Below are positions 49,631-61,600 of a stretch of DNA of 64,000 nt, in pieces. Source of the DNA: Archegozetes longisetosus (lineage: Eukaryota > Arthropoda > Arachnida > Sarcoptiformes > Trhypochthoniidae); assembly GCA_018873245.2 (NCBI GenBank), contig JAEMBT020000006.1:12284387-12348386 (forward strand), read 5' to 3'. Under the pieces are notes generated by a model, which saw nothing but the letters and a program-made list of their open reading frames with translations, made no database searches and was not told where the DNA came from. Both the position numbers and the translations under genes were made by a program. The first letter of the stretch is position 1. The number at the start of each line of letters is the position of its first letter.

Positions 49631-49637
49631 TATAAAA
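49631..49637 (+). promoter_or_regulatory. TATA box of fourth family B gene
   Basis: TATAAAA stands about 50 bases before the ATG at 49683, in line with the palindrome copies. Confidence 0.5.
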
Positions 49638-49682
49638 CTCTGAGCAAAAAAATGTTGCTCAAAGTTTCTTAAAGTTAAAACG

Positions 49683-50510
49683 ATGTTTCTCTTGAAGTTA
49701 AGAGTAGCAATTTTACTACTTTCGAATTTCGGAATAGTCTTATCCTTCGATTGTCCAAAATTGAAAGGAGAAAAGGGCACAATGGCTGATGGAGTCAAAT
49801 GTGGAAATAAATTCAAAAAATTGCTGGACAATATATGTAAATGTGAGTCAAATAACTGCGACCTTACTTGTGGATAATTTTTGTTGTCTCAAACATCTAA
49901 AATGAAATAAGATGCTATCTTAATATTTAAATAAAATTCCCTATCTCTACCTCTCTTCCAGTTGGCCTTACCGATCAATTGATAAAAAATATAGCCAAAG
50001 GTGTTGGTTTAAGAGCTGTTAAATGTGTAGACGAAGGATATGAGGTTTACTCAAAGTCTAAGTTTGTAACAGTCTTAAAAACTTTGTTCGAATTTTAGCA
50101 TTTTCTCATCGATGAAGGTTATGATTGTTCGATGACTGATAGCCAGAAAGGGGTTAATATGATGGCTGATAAGAAGAATTTTTGCGATAAGAAAAAGCAA
50201 GATAAGGTAATAGAAAATAGCATTTATTAGGCAAGAAATATCAATTTCCAAATTTTAAAACCGAATGATAGGTTCAAAGTTGTGCTCTCGACGCCATAAC
50301 TAGACATAAAGAAGATTTCAAAAAGCTTGTACCGTTTATTCCACATCTGGTCGTTCTCTGCAATAGACTCGTGGTAAATTACAAATAATAAACCTAACTT
50401 ATTCATGAAATTGTAAAACATAGCTACATAATTATCATTTTGTTTCGTACAAACAGGATGCTATCCACAAAGAATGTAAAAACATGTATCCAAGTTTCCC
50501 GAACATCTAA
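49683..50510 (+). CDS. small secreted Cys-rich protein, family B (fourth copy), five exons
   Basis: Exons 49683-49842, 49962-50044, 50099-50206, 50272-50373 and 50457-50510 join in frame to 168 residues with the family's phases. The signal peptide is MFLLKLRVAILLLSNFGIVL. The mature part opens DCPKLKGEKGTMADGVKCG, close to the palindrome copies (CPKPQGEKGSIAG-type), and later has KNFCDKKKQDK, SCALDAITRHKED and LCNRLVDAIHKEC. Lys-rich in the middle. Intact. It runs toward the family A gene at 50933-51953, whose 3' end is 420 bases away. Confidence 0.88.
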
Positions 50511-50932
50511 CCAATTGTTTCACATAGAACAATAAGACAAAACTATTCCTGTTAAACCATTTAATACCGGCAGCAATTCCTAGATTTCTCTAGAACTTAT
50601 TCTATTTATTAGTATATGTTCATTTTTAAAATAAACACTTAAAAATGTTCACGTGGTGGTTAGGTCAAACTTATGTTATGCATTCTTATATTGAATACTA
50701 TTCAATCAAAGAATAGATTGATTTTTCTGAACCACCAAATTATGTTTCGTGATTTAAGGCAAAAATTTAAAAATTCTTTATTCAAAAAATATTCTAAATT
50801 AAAAAAAAGTTTATATTTTCAACCTAAGTTCAATTGAATGGTTTTTCGAAAAATAAATTCAATATCTAAACAGGTTTAATGAATTTGAAGTATGTATTGA
50901 GCTCAAAAGTGATTATTTAACTTTAATTTAAG

Positions 50933-51953
50933 TTACTCCTCTCTGAGCTGTTTCAAAACATTCTTGAGAACAATAAAAGGCGACGAAAAGATCTTTTTAG
51001 ATCGTATTATTTCTGGGTCATCAGAAGCCACCAATTCTCTAAACATTTGCCACTCTTTTTTGTCCATTAATCGATTACAATCAGATAATGACTTGTAGCT
51101 ACCGCACGCGAAATTAATCAATTCTTGCGTCTATAGAAGCAATACAATCGCCTTTAATGGTATTCACACATTGCATAGCAATAAATAAAGTGTTTTTCTT
51201 ATTGCTATGATTTATCTTAAGAATTATTTTTTCTATGTATTGTGAATAGAATAAGTTTGATAACATACCATTCCCGATACAAGGTTTCCAATATATTCAG
51301 CTGTTCTTTTATTTTGGCAAACATTGGATACTTTCTCTTCAGTGCATTCCCTAAGCATATGGAATGAACAACAAGTCGCTGGTATCCTATGATCACCAGT
51401 TACATTAGCCAAATGTTCCATTTGTACAATATATTTATCCATACATAGATGGATTGCTAACAAATGGTCATCAGAATCAAAGCATCTCAGGTGTTGAAGC
51501 AATTCTAGAATTTTGTGAAAGGAGTTTCAGTACCGAAAATATCAGAAGAGTCATTGAAAATTTTCTACGGCTCGTTAGTTCGAATATTAGGTTCAAAAAG
51601 TCTCAAAAGAGATAAATCAATTTCATACCGCTTCTGCCATTGGCATCTCTGCACACTTTACTGGACATAGAGTTACCATTTTTAACCATAATACTAATGA
51701 CTTGTGACGAGAATGAGTCCAAACAAGTACTTGAGTACCGTCTAAAACATTTGAGCCCGTCATCAATTCTTTCGCAATGTTTGACAAGTTCTGTGTCATC
51801 TTTAGGTATTTTGAAATCTCTGTTTCCAAATATCAGTAACTGTTTACCACATTCATCCGCATATATATCAGTCATATTACATTTTTGTCTTGCTGCATTC
51901 ACTACAACTAGACTAATGACCACTAACAGGGATTTGACCACAAAATGCATCAT
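50933..51953 (-). CDS. secreted Cys-rich protein, family A (third copy), three exons
   Basis: Exons 51953-51629, 51504-51269 and 51130-50933 join in frame (phases 1 and 0) to 252 residues. The start is the first of two adjacent Met; the signal core is VKSLLVVISLVVVNAA. Motifs shared with the palindrome copies: CFRRYSSTCL, LRCFDSDD, CCSFHMLREC and NFACGSYKSLSDC. The first intron here lies after GRS, where the palindrome copies have continuous exon, and the palindrome copies' intron after HC is absent here. This is the only family A copy whose full coding sequence, including the start, can be read. Role unknown. Confidence 0.88.
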
Positions 51954-51986
51954 TTTCACAAATAAATAGATGAACGAATAAAACAA

Positions 51987-54837
51987 AGGATTTAAAATTA
52001 AAAAGAATTTTCATATAAATAAGTTCTTAGTTTGTGATTATAGCTATTTGCTTTTGAAAGGGCATTAATCAGTTCTCTTTATATAGCATTTGAAGAGTCA
52101 AAACAATTTCAAAGGATTTCCATCACTTATCATTTTGAATGGTGCTTATTAAATTTTGCGTCAATAAAAAATCCTGCAATTAATTTCAATTAATTATTAT
52201 TTTGGGCTTAAGTTAATGCTTAGTTTTCGTGTGGAAAAAATATAATTTCATCCAATAGTATTCAGAGGAAAATATCAACAATGTCAAGTCAATTGTGTTG
52301 TGGCAATTCATCTTATTAATTGTTCTAGATTTTCAACGGAAAGTACCTTCATCAAGTAATTTTAGTCATTCAAATTCAAATAAGTGTTGCTTCTGTAACT
52401 TTTAGATGGTTGCAAATTTACTTCCTTAGTGTGTCATAGCTTTTCATATAACATATTAGTGTTACTTTAGTAAGTTTTCATTAGATTTTCGCCAACTTGT
52501 GTTCAGTTGAATATTCGATTGAACTCATGTATAAAATTTTCATTATGGTGCAGCAATTTTTGAGATTCAAAATTGAAGCTCTAATGACTCCTCAAAAGGA
52601 ACAATACTATTGTAGTAAATATAATTATCTTTTACTAATATTAGAGAGTAGAAATAAACACATCATGTCATTTCTTTGTGATAAGTCGACTCGATTAGAA
52701 TGAAGAAAATGTATTTCTAATAAGTTTAATAGAAAGTTATACTATTCATATTGAGAATAATAGTTATTGCTCATATTCATTGCTTGTATTCATTACTTAT
52801 TTTCTAAATGAATGCTTTCCTTCTCATTTTGTAAGTCTATTAAGACTATTATAACTTATAATATGCCTGTATTATTGAGAATCCAGTATCAAAATTGGTT
52901 GGTTTGTCAATATCTTTAATCAAATAGTGGTAGGAAATTGAGATCAAATAACATGCTTCTTAATCGAGATTCTCCAGTTTAATAAGCCTCTTATAGTAAC
53001 TTCATTTGAAAGAACACAGTCTTATACAACTACTAGTTCATTGTCAACTTAGAAGTAATATCATCCTAAAATTGCCTCATTATAGCAATTTAAGTTTATT
53101 TGATGCTTACTATGTTTCAGTAACTGATCATTAACTCTAATTGAGTCGAACTTAATCATATAATGCAGGACTAATGTCAATAGAGTTTTAGCAAATAACG
53201 ATCTGCGTTACCAAAAATCTACTTGCAAATCATTTTGCATTGAGCATTGCTTTCACGTTCACTCAAACATTGCTTAGTTTTCACTCTTCCGAGTTAGCAA
53301 TTCATACAAATAAAGGTTGCTTTCAATTAAGATAATCTGTTTCCAATAAGATGTCAACTACTTCGAAGGTTTGTCAATCATATTAATTATAATATAATTA
53401 TTGTTAAAGTTTTGAAAGTTTCCGCATATTGTATGCCCATAGAGTGTAAAAAATTAAGTACATATATAATTATCTTTTGTTATGGGCGAATTGAATATTA
53501 GTTTAGTTGAATATGAAAAGTTTGAATCAATTATAAGAATGACTAATCTTGAGTCTAGTACAGCTCCTGCAAATTTTGAACTAGGAGTAAAAAATCCTAG
53601 TGCTCAAAATTTTCAATAGCAGAATTTCAAATCACAAACTCTTATCCAATCCTTAAAATTGTGATAATTCTGATTTTAAGAACCTTTATTGCGTACATGA
53701 CTGTTAAATTTATAATAGGTTATAATTTAGAATTTTTTATTAAATTTTCTAATAAATTAAGTGCCCAAATAATCGAAATATTCTACCCAAAGATTGAAAA
53801 GCTATTTGTAATTTATATTTTCATTTTTTATTAAATTAAGTTACTAGAGCTATGAAAATTTTGTAAATGATTAAAATTTTAGACCAAAGTGCTCCAAGAA
53901 TTATGATTCCCAAAGGTTTTTCGAGGGGATCATAACCCCCACGGGCCCCTCGCTAGCATTGACTCTGCCTAAATCAAAGTAACAGTTCCTATGATATCTT
54001 AATTGTTCTAAACAGAGAATCATTTTTAAGTCGTTTTGAAAGCCTTGATTCCTTTGCTTATCTGAAAAACAAGACGGTTTATAATTACATTTCACACTTC
54101 GTTTAATATTCCGCTCAAGAATGCTAATCATGAACCTTTAATCATTTTATGATATCAGTTTAGAATATTTATTAATATCTGATTGAGTTTATATCATTAT
54201 AGCTGTTCAATAAATAAGAAATATTTATTGAACTGATTAATAAGAAAGGAGACTTTTATCTACAGTACACCTAATTGTATAGAGATATTTTGCACTAGAA
54301 AGTTACAAACTAGTACATTTAACAACATTTTAATAACTGATCATCGCTCAAAATATTTTTACATTTTGTATCAGTTATAATCAATGCCATTATTTTGATC
54401 CCTCGCGTAATAATTTTCCAGTTTTATGTGTAATTTTTTACCGTTCAATTAAGTAGTTTTAGTTTCATTATTTGGCTTTCATTTCACTTTTTATTTGCTT
54501 CATTTTTGGGGTATTCAAACATTTTAAAAGACTTAATGGATGTTTAAAAGTATTTTTGTGTTTTGAAAGTATTCAATTGATTAAAAGTACAAGCTCCGAT
54601 TCGGTTTTAAACATATAATATGCATAGAAGTTCGTCATGATCGATTAAGTCAAAATAACTAAATATTAATATTCAGTATTGAGTAGTATATAGTTTAAGG
54701 TTAGACTTTATCTTTAATTTTCTAAAGTCCTTTTGCTTTTTTAAGTAAGCAGAGAAGCACTTTTGGCCATCCAAGTCTCAATTATACCAATCTACTCTCA
54801 AATCCAGAAAGTTGTGCTCTTTTACTTTAAATATATA
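51987..54837. other. no gene seen
   Basis: A+T-rich intergenic DNA. Small open frames near 52497-52703 and 53901-54131 have no signal peptide, domain or splice partners. The G+C-richer patch at 53910-53960 (GGGCCCCTCGCTAGC) stands out and may be the end of a decayed repeat. Confidence 0.5.
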
Positions 54838-55405
54838 CCCTAATTTCTCGCGTATAACGCGCGCTCCTCTCAATAGATCTTATTTAGAAAATAATACATT
54901 ATTTACTTTATAGATAATGCGCACCTTATGTATAATGCGCACATTTATTATATTTTTGAAACCTGCTTTATGGATAAAGATTATAACGATTTATAAATCT
55001 TTCTAGAAATGGATTATCAAGAAATGCATTCCATTCATTGGCTTAAAATTTGATTTTAAAATCACATTCACACAATTTACACTTTTCGAAAAACAATGCT
55101 TTAGTTTGACTTTGTTCAGTGAATAGTTAGAAAGTTAGTGAAGAGTCGTTACCTTAAAAAGAATTATCTGACGCGCTCTTTGAATTATCGGAAACATTTG
55201 AAACAGATCTTGACGAAGCTTTCAAATGATTTGATTAAAAAATAATTAACACTATCTCTCATATACCAATTGTTATTTCAATAAATTCTTCACTTCTGAT
55301 TCTCATGTGCAATACGCACCATATGCAAAACGCGCAGCGCGTTTTCCCCCAAGATTTTAACTTTTTTGTTTAGATAACACGCGCATTATACTCGACAAAT
55401 TAGGG
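54838..55405. mobile_element. pogo-like deletion derivative (MITE) with TA duplication
   Basis: The ends CCCTAATTTCTCGCGTATAA and its imperfect mirror (TTATACTCGACAAATTAGGG) lie beside TA (54836-54837, 55406-55407). Repeated AATGCGCAC boxes lie inward on both sides. A short acidic coding relic (LSDALFELSETFETDLDEAF) near 55165-55230 resembles the tail of a pogo/Tigger transposase. Length 568 bases. Confidence 0.8.
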
Positions 55406-55854
55406 TACTTGACTGTATGCCGATTTAATTAGTGTTCTATATAGACTGAAAATGTCATTCAGATAAACAGTTAGAACATGATTCGTACACATTCAATGAT
55501 CGTCCTGATCAATCATACAAAATGTCATTTTTTATAATTAAGTTGAGCACAGCTCCTAATCAAAATCTTTGTTATACGCAAAAGTAGATATCTTAAAAAG
55601 GTATCTTAATCTTGAATTCGATAGTATGTAATTAATACTGTAGTTTTATGATAAATTCAAAAATTTTGGCTTTAGTTTGCTTCTGTTTCGTATTATTGAA
55701 TCGCGAACTAACCTATTCAGTACACGCAAATTACGGTCAATAAGTACTATCGTAAGTGCGTGTTTGCTATGTTTGTAAATATAAGTAAAATAAAGTAAGG
55801 CATGAGATGCGACAATATAAGCGAAGCGGAAATTAAAGCCAAAATTTGTGAAAT

Positions 55855-55950
55855 GCTTTAAAGAATTATTATAGCGCTTCAAGCTGTGGGCCAAAGGGCT
55901 CGATGCTGTGGTCCAAACTCAGACTCAAATATAGAGTCATGCTCGGCAAA
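55855..55950 (+). repeat. flank repeat, copy 1 (upstream of ADH)
   Basis: AAAGAATTATTAT, AAGCTGTGGG and AGTCATGCTCGG occur here in the same order and spacing as at 63912-64000. It lies about 230 bases before the first recognised ADH exon. Confidence 0.65.
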
Positions 55951-56181
55951 CTCGAGGTTTGTATAGTAGTGGTCACGTAAACTCAATACAATTAGATACA
56001 AAAGATTCTTAGATTTTCTTCGTGTCTTAAATTCTAGTCCAAATTTAATTTTTGATTCTAATTATATGGCTTTAATACTGAGTAAAATCAGTATATATTG
56101 TCAAAATCATTGAAGAATCTTAATCAAAATGGTTTTTAAGTTCAATTAGTGTGCATATTTCTGATAAAAATTGATAGGAAG

Positions 56182-57408
56182 TGATTAAATGTCGCGCAGC
56201 GGTACTATGGAAAGAAGGTCGACCGCTCACCGTTGAGAACATAACAGTAGATCCACCAAAAGCTGGTGAAGTACGCGTTCGTATGGTTTCTGCTGGAATT
56301 TGTGCGACAGATGCACATTTCATATGGGGTCAGGACACTGACCTCACTCTGCCATTGAATAATCACCCAGTAGTGCTCGGTCATGAAGGTGCGGGTATAG
56401 TAGAATCTGTTGGAGAAGGAGTCACTTCTGTTGAAGTCGGTGATCATGTGATACCACTACTTATGCCTAATTGCGAAAAATGTCATCTCTGCGTTGATAA
56501 TCCAAGAACCAATATGTGTTTAAGTGATAACTACATAACAACTCTGTATCACTCTGACGGAGATTCAAGAATGCATTTCGAGGGTAAACCTTTGCTATCA
56601 TTGTGTGGAATCAGTTCTTTCTCAGAATATTCTGTTATTCGTGAAACACAAATAGCTAAGGTATACATCGATTATATTATTTAGAAATATTTGAAAACTG
56701 TTCTTTTTATTCGAGATCAATCCTGAAGCAAATCTAATAAATTCCTGCATAATTGGCTGTGCGGTTGGCACTGGTTACGGAAGTGTGATAAATATCGCTC
56801 AAATACATCCAGGGGCGTCGTGTGCTGTTTGGGGACTCGGAGCTGTTGGGTTGTCAGCAGTTATGGCATGTAAAGAAGCTGAGGCTAAAAGAATCATTGG
56901 TATTGACATAAATCCTGACAAGTTTTCTGTGGCAGCTGAGTTGGGCTGCACTGAGTTACTCAATCCAAAAGATTTAGGTTTTTAACAACCAAAATATAAT
57001 ATCAATTTGATCTAATAATTATGTATTGACAGATAAACCGCTCTCAGAAACATTCAAAAAAGACGGGGAATAGATTATGCGTTTGATTGTGTTGGAGATG
57101 AAGAAATACTTAACACTGCTATTCAGTTATTGACTCCATGGGGAACTTTGACTTCTGTTGGCCTTCCACCCAGAGGTTTGAAATTGAAAATTCCAATTTT
57201 GAACCTCTTGACCAGTCAACGAATAAGCGGTGGATTGTTTGGAAATCAAAAGTCTCGTAAAGCAGTCATTAATTTAGTGGACAAGTATGTGAAAGGAGAA
57301 CTTAAGGTCGACTCGTTGATTAGTCATCGATTCAAATTGGATCAAATTAATGAAGCTTTCGATATGTTGGAATCAGGAAAAGTTGTTCGCTCTATCATTG
57401 AGTATTAG
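56182..57408 (+). pseudogene. zinc alcohol dehydrogenase (class III-like MDR), first copy, with one frame break
   Basis: Medium-chain zinc ADH, which oxidises alcohols with NAD in the cytosol. Exons 56182-56660, 56716-56977 and 57033-57408 with two 55-base introns. The catalytic zinc ligands are visible as GICATDAHF, GHEGAGIVESVGEG and GCAVGTGYG. The structural zinc loop is CEKCHLCVDNPRTNMC. The Rossmann turn is GLGAVGL with Asp in IIGIDIN. The C-terminus matches the family (HRFKLDQINEAFDMLESGK). Near 57070, in FKKDGG-IDYAFD, one base is missing relative to the second copy, which shifts the frame; this is either true decay or a sequencing error in a G run. A short exon with the initiator must lie upstream but was not found. 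The nearest relative looks like class III (S-hydroxymethylglutathione) ADH, yet HTD is replaced by ATD, so the substrate may differ. Confidence 0.85.
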
Positions 57409-57767
57409 TTTAAAATAAGAACGTTATAGTGTTAGTATAGGTCAGGATCTTTGATCTGTTTCGGATGTATCAGTTTTATCTGTACTGCTATTCTGATTCT
57501 AGTTCTTTGGTTTTAGCTCCAATTATTGTGTCTCTAAAGTTAAAATTCGTTCGTTTTCTGTTAAACTTGACTTTCATATCTTTTCAAAAAATACTTGATA
57601 TTTACTCACGGATCAAATAGAATTGGAGTATTACATAGCACTCAATAAAAGTTTAACTATATTGCATATGTAGCTTTTATTAATCCGAATTATAAACTTT
57701 TAAGCAGTAAACGTTAAAATCTGAGTATCATTTATATAAACTGATACAAAGATCGATGGCTTCGTGT

Positions 57768-58240
57768 TCATAGTTTGAATTTGTTCAAAATTTCTCTCAA
57801 AGCAGCAAAAGGTGATGAAGATCTTTTCTTCGAAGCGATCTCTTCGGGATCATCAGAAGCCACTAAATCCTTAAGCATTTGCCACGAAGTGGTGTCCAAT
57901 TTTGCATCACATTCTTCTAAGTCTTTGTATTTACCACATTTAATGTTTATTAGATCCCAGTCTTTCAATCAAAACGATCAATTTAATTAAATGTTTCAAA
58001 CTCAATAATTGGAGTCACTTAATTACAGAAACTTCTACCTTTTATATGATGAGAAATAGCTTGAAGCCTTCCCCTATGTTTTTGATACAATACTTTAGTT
58101 TAAATCCTACAAGATAAAGGACTTACGATTTCAGTGGCAATACTGTCCAAACATTCATCTGTTTCGGGTTTGTCACAAACTGCCTTATCTTTAGTTTTGT
58201 ACATTGTACTAATACATGAAACTCTTAATGAATTAATTGT
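57768..58240 (-). pseudogene. family A remnant next to ADH
   Basis: The last exon (57968-57768) is open and clearly homologous to the third copy: KCGKYKDLEEC, SWQMLKDLVASDDPEEI and SSSPFAALREIL. Upstream a degraded piece (about 58240-58128) keeps VCDKPETDECLDSIATEI before a donor GTAAGT. The CC-x-F block and the signal peptide are not recognisable, and a foldback begins at 58296. Likely a dying copy. Confidence 0.75.
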
Positions 58241-58295
58241 ATTCTTTGGTTTGCGGGAATGTCTCCTAAACGCTCTATTTATACGATGTATTTAT

Positions 58296-58987
58296 CGGGT
58301 GACAATCATTTGACCGACGATCATTTTACCTACACTCATTTGGCTGACAAATTCATTTGACAGACAAGTCGAATTTATATATAGATTTATTCTGTCAACA
58401 ATATAATTCTTATCCTCATTTTATCAATAGTCACATTTGTAATAATAGCTGAGGAAGCGCAAGCCGAAGTTGTTCGAACAAGAGATATCAAAACAGTACT
58501 GATCTATACCTCCAGACGAATGGTTAAAGTATAAACATAACTATCATTATATGTGACATGGATCCGCTAATGTTGATAATTTTTATACTCAAACAACTTG
58601 TTTGACAAGTTGGTAGTATGTGAGTACTCATTTTTTTCAACAAAACATTGAAATATTGTTGGTGTACGTCGTCAGGCAACTTGTTTGAGTATAAAAATTA
58701 TCACCATTAGCTGATCCATGTCACATATGGTGATAGTCATGCTTATACTCTAACCACTCGTCTGAAGGTATAGATCAGTACTGTTTTGATATCTTTTGTT
58801 CGAACAACTTCTTCGGCTTGCGCTTCTTCAGCTATTATTACAAATGTGACTATTAATAAAATGAAGACAACAATTATATTATTGTTGACAGAAGAAACTT
58901 TTATATAAATTCGACTTTTCTATCAAACGAATTTGTCGGTAAAATGATCGTCGGTCAAATGATTGTCGGTCAAACGTAGTAGACCCG
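58296..58987. mobile_element. foldback with GACCGAC ends and 7-bp target duplication
   Basis: The ends CGGGTGACAATC...TTTGACCGACGATCATTT and the mirror AAATGATCGTCGGTCAAA...ACCCG are flanked by an exact TATTTAT on each side (58289-58295, 58988-58994). The arms pair almost to the centre, around 58620-58660. 692 bases, non-coding. Same end motif as the element at 37854-39143. Inserted between the family A remnant and the second ADH copy. Confidence 0.9.
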
Positions 58988-59012
58988 TATTTATCCATAT
59001 ATAAGTAAACAG

Positions 59013-60939
59013 TTTTCAGAAACGTTCAAAGATGATGGAGGAATAGATGCATTTGATTGCACTGGAAACGAAGAAGTACAATTATGTGAGAATAAATTCT
59101 ACCAATAAGTCACTGATAGACAGTTAAAAACTATTTTCTTACTAAAAACACTGACTATGTAATATCAGAGAAATAAGTTTTGAAAGGTCAATCAAAGCCA
59201 AAACTATAGCTTTAAATGAAATTAAATCAGTTATGACTAGTACAATTAAAGAAAACAAAAAAGGAGTGAAAAAAGCCTATTTTTTATGGTTCAAATCTTA
59301 AAGCAAAAAAGTTTATATATATACAAAGCATGGATGCTGAAAATTTACTCATTTTTAAATCTTAATAACATTTTAAATATTATTTTTTCAAATGAACAAC
59401 ATTTTCGATGTGATGACCGTGTCTTTTGACAACTAATCGATACCTATATTTCCATGATAAGATCGCGTTGCGAATCTTCAGCATCGATAGTTTGCGCCAA
59501 TCATGTTTTGTAACTTTCCAAAGCTCGTCAACACTTTTAGGTGTATGTTTCCAGGGTGCTTGTTTTAGCAGTCCAAAGACACAGAAATCTATCAGTGATA
59601 CATCAGGATGTTTCACAGGGATGTCACGTTTCGGTATAAACTTTACTCCATACTTTTTTTGTAACTTCAAGTTTTGGACAGTTTTAGCGGAGAAATGAGA
59701 CGAGGCCTGATCTTGATGGAACCAAACAAATTGATAATCAACTTTATGATATTTTTTAGTGATTTGTTGATAAACTGGTCTTAAGGCATGTCTCATATAG
59801 TAACCTGAATTAACTTTGATATTTTTCGGCACTTTAATTAGCCTAAACTCTCCATTATAAGAGACCGCAACAACAATCATAAAGCCATTTGGATATCGTT
59901 CAAGAACTTTAACCCAACTTTTTTCATCAATTGAACCTCTTTTTTATAATAAGTATTTCTTTTACCGCCTGCGTTACTCATATAGATATAAGACTCGTTC
60001 AAAGTTACAATATCTGTTTTCAGCCAAATACCTCTCATAAAGTCTTTGGGAGGCAGTCTTTCTTTGTCGCATTTGTCTCGCGTTTAATGAATGAACTTTT
60101 GATTTTTTTTTCACAACTTGTTTGTTCAAATCTTTATCAATAATATCTTGAATACTTCCTCGACTACATTTCAAGGTTTTAGCCATTGATCTTTAACTCA
60201 TTGGATCCTTTTTGTTGATCTCATTGTCTACAAAACTAATGTTTTCTAGAGTACAAACTCTACGGGGTCTTTATTTATGTAGCGAAACTTCACAATTAGC
60301 CGATCTTCGATGAGTTTTATGCTTCAAATTTAACATATTTAACACTGACTTCTGACAAACACTAATGTCATACTTTTTAGTGCCAAAGCAATCATTCTTT
60401 GACTGTAACCTTCATTTGAAAGAAGTCTGACATAGTCGTCACATCCTGAAGGATTTAACATGAAAACAGACAATTTTATGTAAACAAATTTTATATGATA
60501 TTAAAGCCATATATGTAAGGTTCAATTTGGTACAGATTAGATATCTGTAGACATTACGAGTAAAAAGTTTTTAAGATTCTAAAATGAGTAAATTTCCGGC
60601 ATCCACGCACTGTAGGGATGCATAACTTTTTGCCGTCAAATACTGACAAGTAAACTAATACTTTATACTAAGTCAATACTACGAGAGATTCAATACTACT
60701 TTCAAGATTTGAAATTGAAAGTTCCAGTTATGAACCTCTTGACTGGTCAGAGAATAAGTGGTGGATTGTTTGGAAGTCTAAAATCTCGTAAAGCAGTCAT
60801 TAATTTAGTGGACAAGTACGTGAAGGGGGATCTTAAGATCGACTCATTAATCAGTCATCGATTCAAATTGAATCAAGTTAATAAGGCTTTCGATCTGTTG
60901 CGATCAGAAAAAGTAGTTCGCGCTATCACTGAATATTAG
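59013..60939 (+). pseudogene. alcohol dehydrogenase, second copy, dead and split by a mariner-like element
   Basis: The piece from 59013 (ETFKDDGGIDAFDCTGNEE) follows an acceptor AG and matches the start of exon 3 of the first copy. The C-terminal 76 codons (about 60710-60939: KLKVPVMNLLTGQRISGGLF and HRFKLNQVNKAFDLLRSEK) are intact. The part between (TPWGTLTSVGLPPRG in copy 1) and the first two exons are missing. A 1289-base transposon (59324-60612) lies in the gap. No start and no Rossmann fold, so no function. Confidence 0.88.
59324..60612 (-). mobile_element. mariner-like element with an unusual ~DD40D spacing
   Basis: The ends CAAAGCATGGATGCTG and CGGCATCCACGCACTG are inverted and continue through GAGTAAATTT, with TA on both sides (59322-59323 and 60613-60614). 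The transposase on minus has an HTH part (MAKTLKCSRGSIQDIIDKD, at 60186) and a core open from 59880 to 59380 with FHQDQASSHFSAKT and HPDVSLIDFCVFGLLKQAPW. I count 40 residues between the second and third Asp, more than the 34 of mariner or Tc1. A few breaks lie between the HTH and the core. Known relatives with wide spacing exist (for example DD37D, DD39D and DD41D groups). Confidence 0.85.
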
Positions 60940-61459
60940 TTAAATAAAAATATAGTATTAAATATGAAAATATGGTTCAGTTCAAGGATTAATAGTTTTA
61001 TAATTAACACAATTTAATGTTTTAAATCTAGATTAAAGTCGTTTTACACATATCGATCAATGAGCAAAATCGTTTACAAAAATTGATCGATTCTTGGGTA
61101 AAAATACATTTAAAGATAGATAAAATTATAATCGATAGAAGAAGTGAATGTATTATCAAATAAATGAAGTGATAAAATATGTATAAATTTGAAGGATAAA
61201 TATTTTCTAAAATTATATCATTTTAAACATTAAATTATCTCTTTTGATTTTCAGTTCCTCGTATGAGTTATCGTTATGTAATCAAATATTTATTAAGTGC
61301 GTATTTAGTATTATTTTAATTCGATTTTTAATAATTACATCCGTATAAATAGGGACAATAAACGGAAACTTGATTTGGAATTTTACATTTATTTTGTACA
61401 ATATTTCGTAATTCATAAAAAATTATTTTAATGGCAGAATATTTGATAAGTATTTTCTA

Positions 61460-61600
61460 AATCCTGACATATGCTGTTCATTAGTTTCAGGTTTATCATA
61501 ATTGTTTACACTGTCTTAACATATGAAATGTATAACGAGTCAATTGTATTCTTTGGTTATCATGAATAACGCTTAATTTGTACGATATATTATTCTCATA
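61460..61600 (-). pseudogene. trace of a further family A copy
   Basis: The stretch around CAATTGTATTCTTTGG...TACGATATAT parallels 58170-58290, including the degraded block coding VCDKPETDEC and its upstream part. No open frame. It lies after the second ADH copy just as the family A remnant lies after the first, which indicates tandem duplication of a joint unit. Confidence 0.55.

Noticed and set aside
53901-54131. 76-codon minus-strand frame with GRVNASEGPVGVMIPS
   Set aside because: No start context or homologous family recognised; a G+C-rich repeat end is as likely.
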